DNA of 64,000 nucleotides, taken from the NCBI GenBank assembly GCA_000827205.1, contig KN832567.1, positions 844,540-908,539 on the forward strand, read 5' to 3'. Source of the stretch: Plicaturopsis crispa FD-325 SS-3. Its lineage: Eukaryota; Basidiomycota; Agaricomycetes; Amylocorticiales; Amylocorticiaceae. Shown piece after piece: positions 1-11,206 of this stretch; position 1 is the first letter of the stretch, and the number at the start of each line of letters is the position of its first letter. The position numbers and the translations under genes are program-made. A model generated the notes under the pieces. That model had not been told where the DNA came from. It made no database searches and saw nothing but the letters and a program-made list of their open reading frames with translations.

Positions 1-3000
1 AGTATACTATCGTGGTGTGAGGCGCACTTATCGTCGACTCGTTGTGCGCAATTTTCGTGAGCGGCGATGACGCGGACGACCGTCGACGGCATCGGTGAGG
101 TTGTGGAGGGCAGCATCAAGGCTGTTTGCGAGCACGGACCGGGGAAGACGCATCGGCGCGGTGTAGGTGACCATGGTGGGAGGAGAGGGAGAGGGAGACT
201 CGCAAACTGCGAAGGGAAAATTTCGGACCAGCTTTGGTCCTGTTTGGTGCGAGTCCAGTATCGACATCGAAATAGGTCGTTAGTTCGACGTGATTCACTG
301 GGAATCGATGGACGAAAGTAAGAACAAGAAACGCAAAGCACAGTGAGAAATTCTGAAGAAATTTTGTGAATTGTGCAACGACTTCGGATCCATTCGAACG
401 GATATCTGATGTTCGGAGGAACTTCTCTGTTCCGCAAAATGACAATTTTGTCGCTTGTTCGTCCTAGTTCAATTTCGTTCACTCAAGTTAGATGGCACTT
501 GATGGCACTGATTTTGGTTCGATCAGTCTCACTAGCATTCATTCTGCTTCAAGCCGGTTTTCACTGGGGATTACGTTTAGGTTCGATGAAGGTTCCCGGG
601 AACGTGTTTTTTGACCTGCCTTCGACGGTTCGACTGGGACTTGCGCCTGTTTTTGGACGCTACGCCCGCTCTAATGCCGTTGTGTCCACCGAGGTATGTT
701 TGCGAGTACATCGCCCTATGTAATTTGACAGCTTCACTGCAGCGTCGCCGTCGGCGGACAGACATAGACCGTTGATCTGTAGCCGGCGCATCTATGGCAC
801 GGTTCTAGTTTTTGAGGCGGCGCACTTATCCAAGTCCTATCTTGTAGTACGTTCCAATTGATCGTTCATTCTCACATACATCTGGTTAGATCTCTTGCTT
901 TTGGCATAGTATTCTCGCGCAATTGATATCATAGGCCAGGCCATTACATTGTGCCGCCCGGCGCCCAGTCGACGAAATCAACTGGGTGAGTCGTTTCTGC
1001 GCGTATACATCGCGTCTCACCAAAGGCGCCCGTGGCTCATGGTTTGCCCAGGCATACCCAGAAAACAGGAAATACGGCGGCGTCGCTGGGAAAATAATCA
1101 ACTGCCGCGGAGGCTCCGTGAGTATTGTCGGCAGGTCAGGCGACTCGACACTTCTGCAGTCGGCCGCTGTAATGGCCCATGGCTTTGGATGGGAGCTGCC
1201 ACGCAAAGAATACGTGGCATGATTCCTCGATCGACTCATCTCCCGCCCAGAATGCTACGTGTCGATCCTTGGCCGCAATTCTGAAGTCCCGAGGCTTGCC
1301 AGTGTCCTTTTCATCCGCTGTATATCCACGCCGAGCGCGTCAAGTCACCGATGCTGCTCCTTTCGAGGCATGAAAGCTGTGCGACAATCATCCTTCGGTG
1401 TACGCCGCGTCGGGAGCCTCGCTTCCCTCCTCCCCCTTCTATCGCACAGGTCCAATTACTTTCTCATACTCGAGGATCGTCGCCCCATCGGATAAGGGTG
1501 CAGCACGCAAACCCTGCTCACTGCATCGCACGACGACCCTCTGGGATGTAATCGGCCCCCGCCGGTTCCGTGTCCCTTGTCCCTGGTCCTTCTATCACTT
1601 CTTCAAACCGCTGCTATCGGCGCCGACTAGGTTGGGCTTCGGTGCGTGTTGCCTGCTTGCGTGTAAATCTTCCCGCGCGCGCAGGTGTTAATCACCATCG
1701 AAGGTGCCGCACCGCCGTCCCTAATTGACCGGCGATTGCTGTGTGGCGTGCCGGTATCGTCGTCCCATCGCATCTACGTGCAAGACATTCTGCTCATGGG
1801 CAGAGGGCGTCCGAGTGTCGCGACAGTGAGAGCGCGCCCTGCAGCCAAGCCGAACACGCACTTCGCTGCAGGCATCACGTCTACGAGAAGAGACGGTGGG
1901 GGACGACGGGCGCGGGAGCAGTGCTCTCCGCCGGCGGGTGCGTGCACAGGATCCAGGTTTCTTTAACATTTTACTCTGGAATGGAAGTTCTGTATGATAA
2001 CAGATGTGCGCAAGTTGGTAGTGCTCATCTGTGATCCACCGTCGAGACTACTATCTGTATACTTGGTATGCTTACTATCATGCAAATTAATTGTATTGAG
2101 TACAGCATTTCTAACGAGGTCTAACGGTCCCTGGGTAATTAAACACTCAAGCATGTTACCAGTAGCGGATCCTATCATGCTTGCGATGGCTCCCGAGTCC
2201 TTCTATCGACAAGTCACCATCTCGCGCTGGGCCATGACTCGACCCGGAGAGTCGGAGAATAGCTATAGCAGTACCCTGAGATAGATTTACGAAGTGTGTG
2301 CGCGAGTAGGACAAGCAGTTTCACGATATTCGACCAAGCAATGTCGGTGTTTAGTCAGTAGGAGCGTTATGGAGCACACAAGTGGAGCGTCCAGCGAGAG
2401 TGTGTCACACACGCCGGTGGTCGAATACCAGACGCAAGCCAGTCTTCAGCAAGCCGATTGAAACAGGGTTGGAACTTCTACGCCAAGAAGCCCAGGTGTG
2501 TGTCCGATGTATTAGGGCTCAGAAATAAGCGCGATGAGTGGGATATGCGATGAACGGATATAGAACATACAGTGAACAGTCGCGTGAAAGCGCTCGCAGG
2601 ACAAGCCGATTGTGACAGACGTCTGCGACTTCTTTTGCAATACTCGTATCCGATACTCTTATCGCCCCGCGTTCGAAGGATATCGATCCTTGTCGCCGAT
2701 GTGTCCGACGGCGCTATCGTGGGGGTCCATGAGCACAACGAGCGCATGCGGATTTGCAGGAACAGATATGCATGCTTTGTGGACACGCCGCACCGACATG
2801 ATTTATTTCTATCTATCGGGAGTGAAGAATGGGGCTTGGTAAATGGGGATGCAATACTCATATGAATCGATTACTTACATATCGAAGTCTGGAGAGGAAC
2901 GCATTGTCCCAATATTTCTCTAACGCCGATCACTTAACGGAGCGCAATTTAGAAAGGCAATGGAAAATCAGGACGCAGGGAGACTCACGAAGCCCCACAA

Positions 3001-4912
3001 GGTGGAGACAGAGCCCCATGCCCGAGCTCTTGCTATCCGCTCATGGCATGCATGGCGTAAAGTTGAGGCGTAAGAGTCTGGGAGAAACAGTCGAGGCAGA
3101 AGCCCGTGCTCGCAAGAAGCGCTCAGAAGGAGCCTTGTGTGTGAACCGTGCGCGTACGGGCTTTGCTTTTGCGTGGAGTGCATTTTGGCTATCCTAGCAA
3201 CAATGCCATGTCCGTGGACGAGGAGAAGCAGGCGGACTACAGTATGAGAAATACTGTCGGGCACCCGATATTCCAGAGCGCTTGACCATCTCTTAGCATA
3301 TGTAATATTGCTCATCGGCTGCCTAAGACGAGAGCATTGAGCTGAGAAAGACACGAAAGAGCATGGAACACGACTCTACCATCCCATACAAACCAGATGG
3401 GCTCGCCGGCCCCCATTACCATGTGTGGTATCGCCGAAACCGTCCTGTTGCCCTGTCAAGCGTGTCTGCCATGCATGCATCCCCATGCACATCGATTGCA
3501 ACGTTATTTTATATTTGAGCACATGGATTCAGCAGCAAACGAAGAGGCGTACCATGCGCACTGTTATATTAATAATTCCCATCTTATCATCAGTGTAGCT
3601 AGCGACCTCCGCGACGCTTGCAGCGCTCGAGATGTCGCCGCCCTCGACACAAATGAGCCTGGAACGCGAGAGCTGCGGCCCTCTCGTCGTTGACACGAAA
3701 TCACACGACGCCCTGTACGGAGGCCGCTGCCAGTGCGAAACCTGGCGGTCCTCAGTGATGACGATAACCATTGGATGATGTGACAACTCGACATCTTCTG
3801 TGCTATAGAGTACGATATCCGCTGACCGAGGCCGTTCTTTTCCCAAGTGTTTTTCATTTTGTGAAGCAAGCCAGCGACAAAAGCAGTGCGGCGAGTTCTC
3901 GCATAACGATGAGCGAGGTTTCGACGATGTTTTATACGCGAACGACTCGAGGCTGTTGCAAGGGCGCCTCGATATCGAACCACACAAGCCGCCATCAATT
4001 GCCAAGCCTGTGGATGCCAAGCCTTTGATCCTGATCTGGGTTTCTTTCATTTTGTGGTAGTATGTTTTCGGCTTGTTTTCGACCGTCTTTGGACGCTTTT
4101 CGTATGTTATCCTCGCCGTATTACTGCTATAGGACATACAACACCGTCTTACAGCTTACGGAGGGAAAGGATGAATGATTAGTTGCCGCTAAGTTGATCT
4201 CTTTCCCAAGACTTTTCGCCATTCGCCCGTTAGTGACCGTGCTTAATCTACAGCGCCTGTATGCTCTTCCCGCCATATGTCTTCTAGTTTCTAGAATGGG
4301 ACTGGCGGCCCCCAGTCTGCGACATGACAGGCCTTCGACCCTTGCCTGTCGCACAATAACGGACTACTTTTCGGACCGTTCTAATAAACGCACACCGTAA
4401 AGGCCGCATGGATGCCCGGCTCGAGGGGATATGGTTTCGTTATCTTATGGATAACGCCATGAATTCCAGTACGAAACGAGCAGATGGCAGTATGGTCATC
4501 CATCGCAGTCCATCTCCAGATCCGTACCCTTGGATACGTTCATGTAGAAATTGCCAAGAAAGGATGAGAACGAGGGCGTTCAAAGTCCGTCGAAGGTGCG
4601 AATCTAGTTGAACCGCGAGACACTAGTCTGATTCCTTCTAGTTGCTCCGCAGCGATATGCTATGCATCGCGTATTAGCATGCTGTTTGCGATTCCGACAA
4701 CCCAGGCCGCTACCACGGCTCCCATTTTCAGACGTTAGTCTGCGGGAACGCTCGGTAGCAATCTATGCGGTCATTGTATCATCGCCCATGCCATATGCTC
4801 TTCGGCCGTATCGTTGATACATAAGGCCTGCTACTGATTTTTTCCGGTTTGCCCCTCCTTCCCGCGTCTTGGATTAACACTCTCGCGGCCTTACCAGTCG
4901 AGCCGAACGATC
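1..4912. other. Gene-poor left end, nothing recognised
   Basis: About 4.9 kb with no protein family I can recognise. The open stretches are short (the longest is about 200 codons, minus strand, 3529-4137), overlap each other on both strands and show no domain motif or convincing splice chain. I saw no reverse transcriptase, integrase or transposase motif, no long direct repeat and no terminal inverted repeat. Part of it (about 4600-4912) is presumably the promoter of the NRPS-like gene that starts at 4913. A diverged or low-expression multi-exon gene could be hidden here. Confidence 0.5.
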
Positions 4913-7900
4913 ATGTCTGTTCCACTGACGTTCCTCCGCGCCCTTCCTAGCCCTCAGGCTGGTGCTTCACTCGGTGACCACCTAGCCCAACAGGTCACGG
5001 ACTCCGGACGGGTTACTACGCTCCTGGACTGCCTGCCATCCACCTCCCAGCCAGCGATCTACGCTGTTGACGCCTCACGACCACCCTTACGCCACGCCAC
5101 CATCCATAATTTCATCTCCCATTTTGTCCTTCCGTCTTCGCCTTCCGCTGCTCCTCTGGGTCCCAATGACAGAGTAATGGTCGTTCTGCCCACCGGCGCT
5201 GCAAACGCGCTTGCTCTTCTCGCCCTCGCCAGCTACCACACCTGTGCACCCGTCAATGCTAGCTGCACGGCATCTGAGCTGCGAGAGGATGCAGAGCGCT
5301 TGCGGGCGAAGGCGGTTTTCACTACGAAGGACACGGAGAATCGGCTCGAGCTACGCAAGCTGCAGGCCGAGCTTGGATGCGAAATTATCTACATGGAAGA
5401 GCGGATATCTGGCGAGGCTGGTCTTTTCGATATGCGCCTCATAGACGAATCGGACGATTCCTCCTCTGACGGCGAACGCGTTTCTCAACGCCAGCCGTCG
5501 CGGCTGCACGGTTTGCGCGATCAGTCGCTTGTCCTTCACACTTCTGGCACGAGTGGGAAGAAGAAGGTTGTACCGTACACCTTACGCTCTTTGATTGTGG
5601 GCACATGTGCTGTAGTTCAGTCGTGGGACATTTCGACGAGCGACATCAACAGTGAGTCTATCAGCCATTGAATGCGATTTCTCCGCTAACTCAGAGTTTA
5701 GTGAACATGATGCCTCTGTTCCACGTTGGTGGCATCGTTCGGAATTTATTCGCGCCCATGATGTCCGGTGGCAGTGTAATTATGTGCGGTGGTTTCGATG
5801 CCACGACGTTCTGGACTCTTGCCCAAGAGCTCGGTGCGACATGGTATGCTTAGCTCGACTCCATTTTTGCGCGTTGTCCAATGGCTAACGAACACGTGAT
5901 TGTACAGGTACTATGCTGCGCCCACGATGCACCATGCTATTTTGGCCTCGCGGCCGGAAGGCGTGGTCCCGTCAAGAGACACCCGTATTCGCATGATCTG
6001 CAATGCCGCCGGCGGTCTTCTACCCACTCTCGCGGTCGAGCTACGCGACACTTTCGGAGGCGCGGTGATTCTACCATCCTATGGGATGACTGAGTAAGTC
6101 CCGAGATCCACCCGTCTATTCAATCCCTCTGTGTCTTGGCGTTTTGTTGACTGAATTGTTACGGAAAATTAGATGCATGCCCATCGCGTCGCCCCCTACC
6201 ACCTACGCGCTCGACCGCCCCGGCTGCTCAGGCCTCGCCTGCGGCCCTTACCTTTCTATTCGGGACCCGTTCAATCTCGAACGCGAGCTCCCCTGCGGCC
6301 AAACCGGCGCCGTTTCGGTCCGTGGCCTTCCCACTTTCGAGGGATATGAGACATCCCCCGATATCAACGTTCCTTTGGACACGTCGACCTTCTCGTCGGA
6401 GGGTTGGTTCGACTCGGGCGACATGGGTTACATGGACGCGGACGGGTACCTCTACATCACCGGTCGTTCCAAGGAAATTATCAACAAGGGCGGAGAGGTC
6501 ATTTCTCCGTTCGAAATCGAGGAAGCGATCATGATTGTGGCGAAGGAGCGAGTCAAGGTGCGTGCTTTGCCGTCCGCAGTTTCTCTTTTCCTGATGCGAT
6601 TATCGATTTAGACTACGCTCGCATTTGCTATCGAACATGATGTGCTTCAGGAAACCATCGGTGTGGTGATCGTTCCCGCACCTGGTACCAAGCGCATCGG
6701 CCTTCCTGCCCTGCATGAGCTGCTCAGGTATGTATAGCACAAATATGCGGAGATTGTGCGGCCCACTGATTGAATCGCACAGAGATCAGCTACACCCGTC
6801 GAAGTGGCCCTTCGCCATCGTGTACATGGACGATGTACCGAAGAATCAAGCTGGGAAGCCCCTCCGCATCAAGCTTGGTTCGCGTCTGGGCATCGGCTGT
6901 CTCTCCGACCAGGTTCCCGCTCTCCAGCGTCACTTCGAAGCGGAGACTCCCGATCGCGAAGTTCCTCTGTCTGCGCCAATCGCCTGCTCGCGCGTTACGC
7001 TAGACCTCCAGCAAGTTCAACACGCCATCTTCAGCGTCTCTGGGATCACGGACGCTGCCATTCGTCTTCGTCACGATGGCTCCCCCGAAGGCTTCGTCTC
7101 GACACACGCTACGTCGACAATGGATGCAGCGGAGGTCAAGTCTCAGCTGTCCAACTGGCTCGACGACTTCTGCGTCCCCGAGCACCTCCACGTCTTCCAC
7201 AAGCCCCTCGTCAGGTCATCGTCTGGCGCTATCGATTTCCACACTATGGAAGAGGAGATCGAACGCGCCAATGTCTCGAGCATGTCCCCTCGGGCTTTGG
7301 TTGTTCGCGACATTGTTGCAGAGCTGCTTCTCACCGAGCCGAGCACCATTAGCGGCGACTCGGATTTCTTCCTCCTCGGCGGCAACTCCCTCCTCCTTGG
7401 TCGTCTGGCGTATTTCATCCGAAAGGAGACCGGGGTCAATGTCAACATGTCCTCGCTGTTCACGAAGAGCACTATCAACGGTATCGCGCGTCTCATTGAC
7501 GATGAGGAGGCCGGTATCAGCTCAAGCCAGGATGACGAGTCGACGCAGCTCGACGACATGAAGAGCGAATTCAGCTTCGAGGCGCCTTCGCTCGCGTACG
7601 GCGATGACCGCGTGAAGAAGAGCCGAGGACAGACCCACCCCGTGGCTCTCATCGTTCAGTCCATCCCGCTCTTGTTCTTCTATCCCTTGAAGGCCGCTTT
7701 AACCTGTACGTCTCGCGCATGTCTTTCTCTGCATATCTTTCTGACATTCATCTAGGGGCTGTTCTGCTCTACCTCCTCTCGGTGCTCACTGTATTCACGA
7801 ACGCGGGCTTCTGGGAGCGTATCGGTAGTCTGCTCTGTGCTATCGTCGTGGCTCGTTTGGCATCCCGTATCATCGCACCCCTCGGCGCAATCCTGTTCAA

Positions 7901-10445
7901 GTGGATCGTCATTGGCCACTACCGCGCCGGCGAGTACAAGCTTTGGAGTGCTTACTATCTGCGGTGGTGGATCGTCAACCAGTCCATTCGCGCTGCCGGA
8001 CGCGGCATCTTCTCCGCTCACCCGTCCCTTGAGAAGCTCTACTACCGTCTCATGGGTGCCAAGATCGGCAAGAACGTCTTCATTGAGAAGAGTGCCAAGC
8101 TCGGCGAGTTCGACCTCCTCAACCTCAAGGACGGTTGCCGCATCGATTCCAACACCCTCGTTCGTGGTTTCTGTGTCGAGCGCGATGGCTACTTCCGCCT
8201 CGGCAAGGTTACGGTTGGCCGTAAGGCGGTCATCAACACTTATACCCAGATTGCGCCTGGTGCTGAAATACCCGACCACACTGTCTTTGGCCCTCACGCA
8301 TCGTCGCACGACCAACCATTCCCTCGGACGTACGCCAACTTCAACCGCACAACGTTCGTCCAGCCGCACTTCATGCTCAAGCTCCTCGTCGGGTGGCCTA
8401 TCATCTTCCTCGTCATCTTTGCTTCATGTATGTGGTATATGGTATTGCGCCTTTGATTACTGTAACTGACGTCGGCATCTTCTTTGACAGATGTTCCATG
8501 GCTCGCTTGTATCTGGCTGATGCTCGACCAGACGGTGGTCCTGATTCCTAACCTCAATTCCCTCGAATCCGTCATCTACTGGTTCGCATCGCCCCAGCGT
8601 GTCATCTGGCATGCGGTCGCTCGTATCGTCAGGGCTGTGCTCACTCCCCTCGTGCAGCTGGTCCTCGGTCTCATTGTCAAGCGCATCCTCGGTCTTAACA
8701 AGGAAGGCCCGATTTCGGAGGCTAGTCAATGGTCGCATCTGCGCCGCTACGTCAACGGTGTCCTCCTCTCCCAAACCGCTCTCAAGCACGCCTTCGATAT
8801 CCTCGGTACACACTACGAGATGACGTCGTGGGTCTGGCGTGCTATGGGCGCTAAGGTTGGACAGCGCGTGTACTGGCCCGGCTCTGGTCTTGACTGCCCG
8901 GACCCCGAACTTCTCGAGATCGGCGACGATGTTGTGTTCGGCTCTCGCTCAGAGCTTTTCACGACAGACAGAATCGGCTCCAAGAAGATCCGCATCGGTT
9001 CAGGATCGATGATTGCAGACCGTTGCGTCCTTCTCCCCGGTGTACGTGTCGGCAGACGCACTGTCATGGGATCCGGTGCTCTTGGTAAACGCGATGGACA
9101 GTATGAAGACAACTCCACCTGGATGGGTAACGGTACGTGGTTCTCAATTATTTTAGTCCGCGCCAAGTACTCAAGGTTATGTTTTCAGCTCGTGGACAGG
9201 CTATCCGCTTCGCTGCTGGCTTCAAGGACGTCGACCCCAACTCCGACACAACGACGCCTTTCGGACGTGCCTTCTACAAGCGCGAGGCGGACTACTTCGT
9301 CTTCCCTTACTTCTTGCTGGTCCTCATCAATATCATCGTAGGCGCTTGCTCTGCTGCCTACTGGTCGATCAGTGCAGTCGCCGCCGCTCAAGTTCTGCGT
9401 CAACTGCAGATCCACCTGCCTCAGCTCCACCTCTTCAAGGACAGCTGGTACCGGTTCGGAACTGTCTACGGTCTTATTGCAGTGTCGTTCGTCATCGTGC
9501 TCAACCTTCAAGCCCTTGGAGCGCTGCTGTGGGTCATCTTGACTAAGTGGATAGTCATCGGTCGCCGACGTGAAGGGCCTTACCACTGGGACAAGAGCAG
9601 CTACTGTCAGCGCTGGCAACTGCACCTTGTTCTATCTCGCCCTCTGCATCGTGGCTACGGAAACGGCGGTGTCCTTGCGCCCCTTACTGGCTCTGCCTAT
9701 ATCGTGTGGTACCTTCGTGCTCTCGGCGCTACCATCGGCAAGAACTGTGCCATATACCCTGGCGGTAAGGCAGGTTTGATGACGGAGCCTGATCTTGTTC
9801 AGGTGAGTATCATATCTAGTTGAAAATCAAAAAAAAGTATGCTCATGCCATGTATTCTAGCTCGGAAACAACGTCTCGTTGGATGCTTGCTCCGTCGTCG
9901 CGCATATCAACTCGAGAGGGAAGTTCGCTTTGAACCCATTGAAGATCGGTGATGGGTACGCCGTCTCTTCCGTCTACCTCTCTAACGGCCGAACTAACTA
10001 GTCACTCGTAGATGTGCCATGAGATCTGGATCGCGACTTCTCTCCGGTGCTTCGATGGAGGATAGCAGTATACTCCTCGAGCACACGCTCCTTCCTTCCG
10101 GGGAGATTGCAGAGTCTGGTGGCACTTACTTCGGATGGCCCGCCCGCAGACAAGATGCCTCTTACGACGAGAAGGACGGCGACGACAAGGTCGACGTCAC
10201 TGGCGCTCGCATCATCTGCCCCCTCTGCCGCCAATTCCCCAAGAGCAGTGTCGTTACTGAGTGTGGTCACCTTTTCTGCGAACCGTAAGTCTATGCCTCT
10301 TCACATGGTTGCCGTATGTTAAACATGTATATTTAGGTGTATCACAAGGGCACTCGGCGACAACAAGCGATGCCCTGTATGCACGGCCGAGGTTGCATCC
10401 AAGCGCCTCTCGCCGATCTACCTCTCCTTCCGCATGAATGTATGA
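4913..10445 (+). CDS. NRPS-like synthetase (adenylation-carrier-membrane/LbH) with C-terminal RING finger
   Basis: Twelve exons: 4913-5651, 5702-5843, 5908-6093, 6173-6557, 6612-6727, 6783-7705, 7756-8427, 8491-9132, 9189-9802, 9861-9955, 10012-10284, 10337-10445; 4896 nt, 1631 aa. ANL adenylation domain: HTSGTSGKKK near residue 209, SYGMTE near 351, GDMGYMDADGY near 437, NQAGKPLR with the catalytic-type Lys near 543. Carrier domain with GGNSL (pantetheine Ser about 724). Then several hydrophobic segments alternate with three left-handed beta-helix blocks starting near 930 (GAKIGKN), 1173 (GAKVGQR) and 1448 (GATIGKN). This order is that of Pls/PosA-type synthetases, which include epsilon-poly-lysine synthetase. 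The PLFHVGG core looks more like an acyl-CoA ligase than an amino-acid A domain, so the substrate is open. No condensation or thioesterase domain is seen. The last 60 residues are a C3HC4 RING (CPLC, CGHLFC, CPVC) followed by SPIYLSF, as in RNF4/Slx8 ubiquitin ligases. A membrane-anchored acyl or aminoacyl polymerase or transferase is the inferred role. Confidence 0.88.
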
Positions 10446-10793
10446 TTCATCCGCACTTGTTGTTTACCTTAACGCTTGCCATTCCCCGAGATGCCCAACT
10501 ATAGACGCAGTATTTTATGTATCATTCAATGGTGTTCATGTTCACACTTCCCCTCTTTTGTTCTGTTGTCGCCCCGGCATAGAGGCAATGCACAAAGTTG
10601 TACTTATGTGTGTAAGCCATAGTAATATTATCGAAGATGTTGAAACATGTTCATTATCGTCGTGCGAGGGTCATCGTTCAAGGTACATGCGCTACATATG
10701 AGTTCTCGAGATCCAGAATAGTGTGCTCTTCAGTCTCCCTGTACCGGTGCAGTATACAGCCGTATGTCGCATCGAAATCCCCGCACGCGAGCC
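10446..10793. other. Intergenic, 3' region of the NRPS-like gene
   Basis: Follows the TGA of the NRPS-like gene. It is relatively T-rich and probably holds its 3' UTR. No gene is seen. Confidence 0.4.
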
Positions 10794-10995
10794 TCACAAT
10801 AACCGCACCATGACTCCATCCTCGTCCCCGGACGCGAAGACATTGATGTCAAAACCATCATCCTTCAGGCGTCGGAGAGGTGCGAGAATGGACACCCACT
10901 CAGGTTCAGGTTCAGATTCAGGCTCGAGGTCAAGCTCCGCCGAGTCGGAATCTGTCTCAGAGGCGTCGATTGAAGAAGTCATCGACTTGTGATTA
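10794..10995 (-). pseudogene. 3' fragment of an F-box gene (duplicated C-terminus)
   Basis: The minus strand encodes an acidic run, then EPEWVSILAPLRRLKD and GFDINVFAS before a stop. This parallels the C-terminus of the complete F-box gene at 11207-13063 (EPDWVSILQPLRRLKD, GFDISIFSG, stop). The DNA is also clearly similar over about 75 bp. No F-box or LRR region accompanies it, so it is a left-over of a tandem duplication or of an unequal exchange with the neighbour. It could be a short expressed ORF, but nothing supports that. Confidence 0.65.
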
Positions 10996-11206
10996 CGAGG
11001 CGTAGGCGCCGGGAGGTAGACGCTGGCCGCAGCTGCCATCAAGCAATACCAACCCGATGATATTGAGCATACGAGAACCAATCCATACATGTACGTTTCG
11101 AACGTCTGCACTCAGCTTTTGGCTCACAACACCAGATCCGCAATGCTGCCCCGGCCGAGCGCACAGCTCGTGACGGCGGGCCTGGTATCGCCATCGTCCC
11201 CAGTGC

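Noticed and set aside
1-4912. Retroelement or other mobile element filling the gene-poor left end
   Set aside because: No reverse transcriptase, integrase, capsid or transposase motifs and no terminal repeats were seen.
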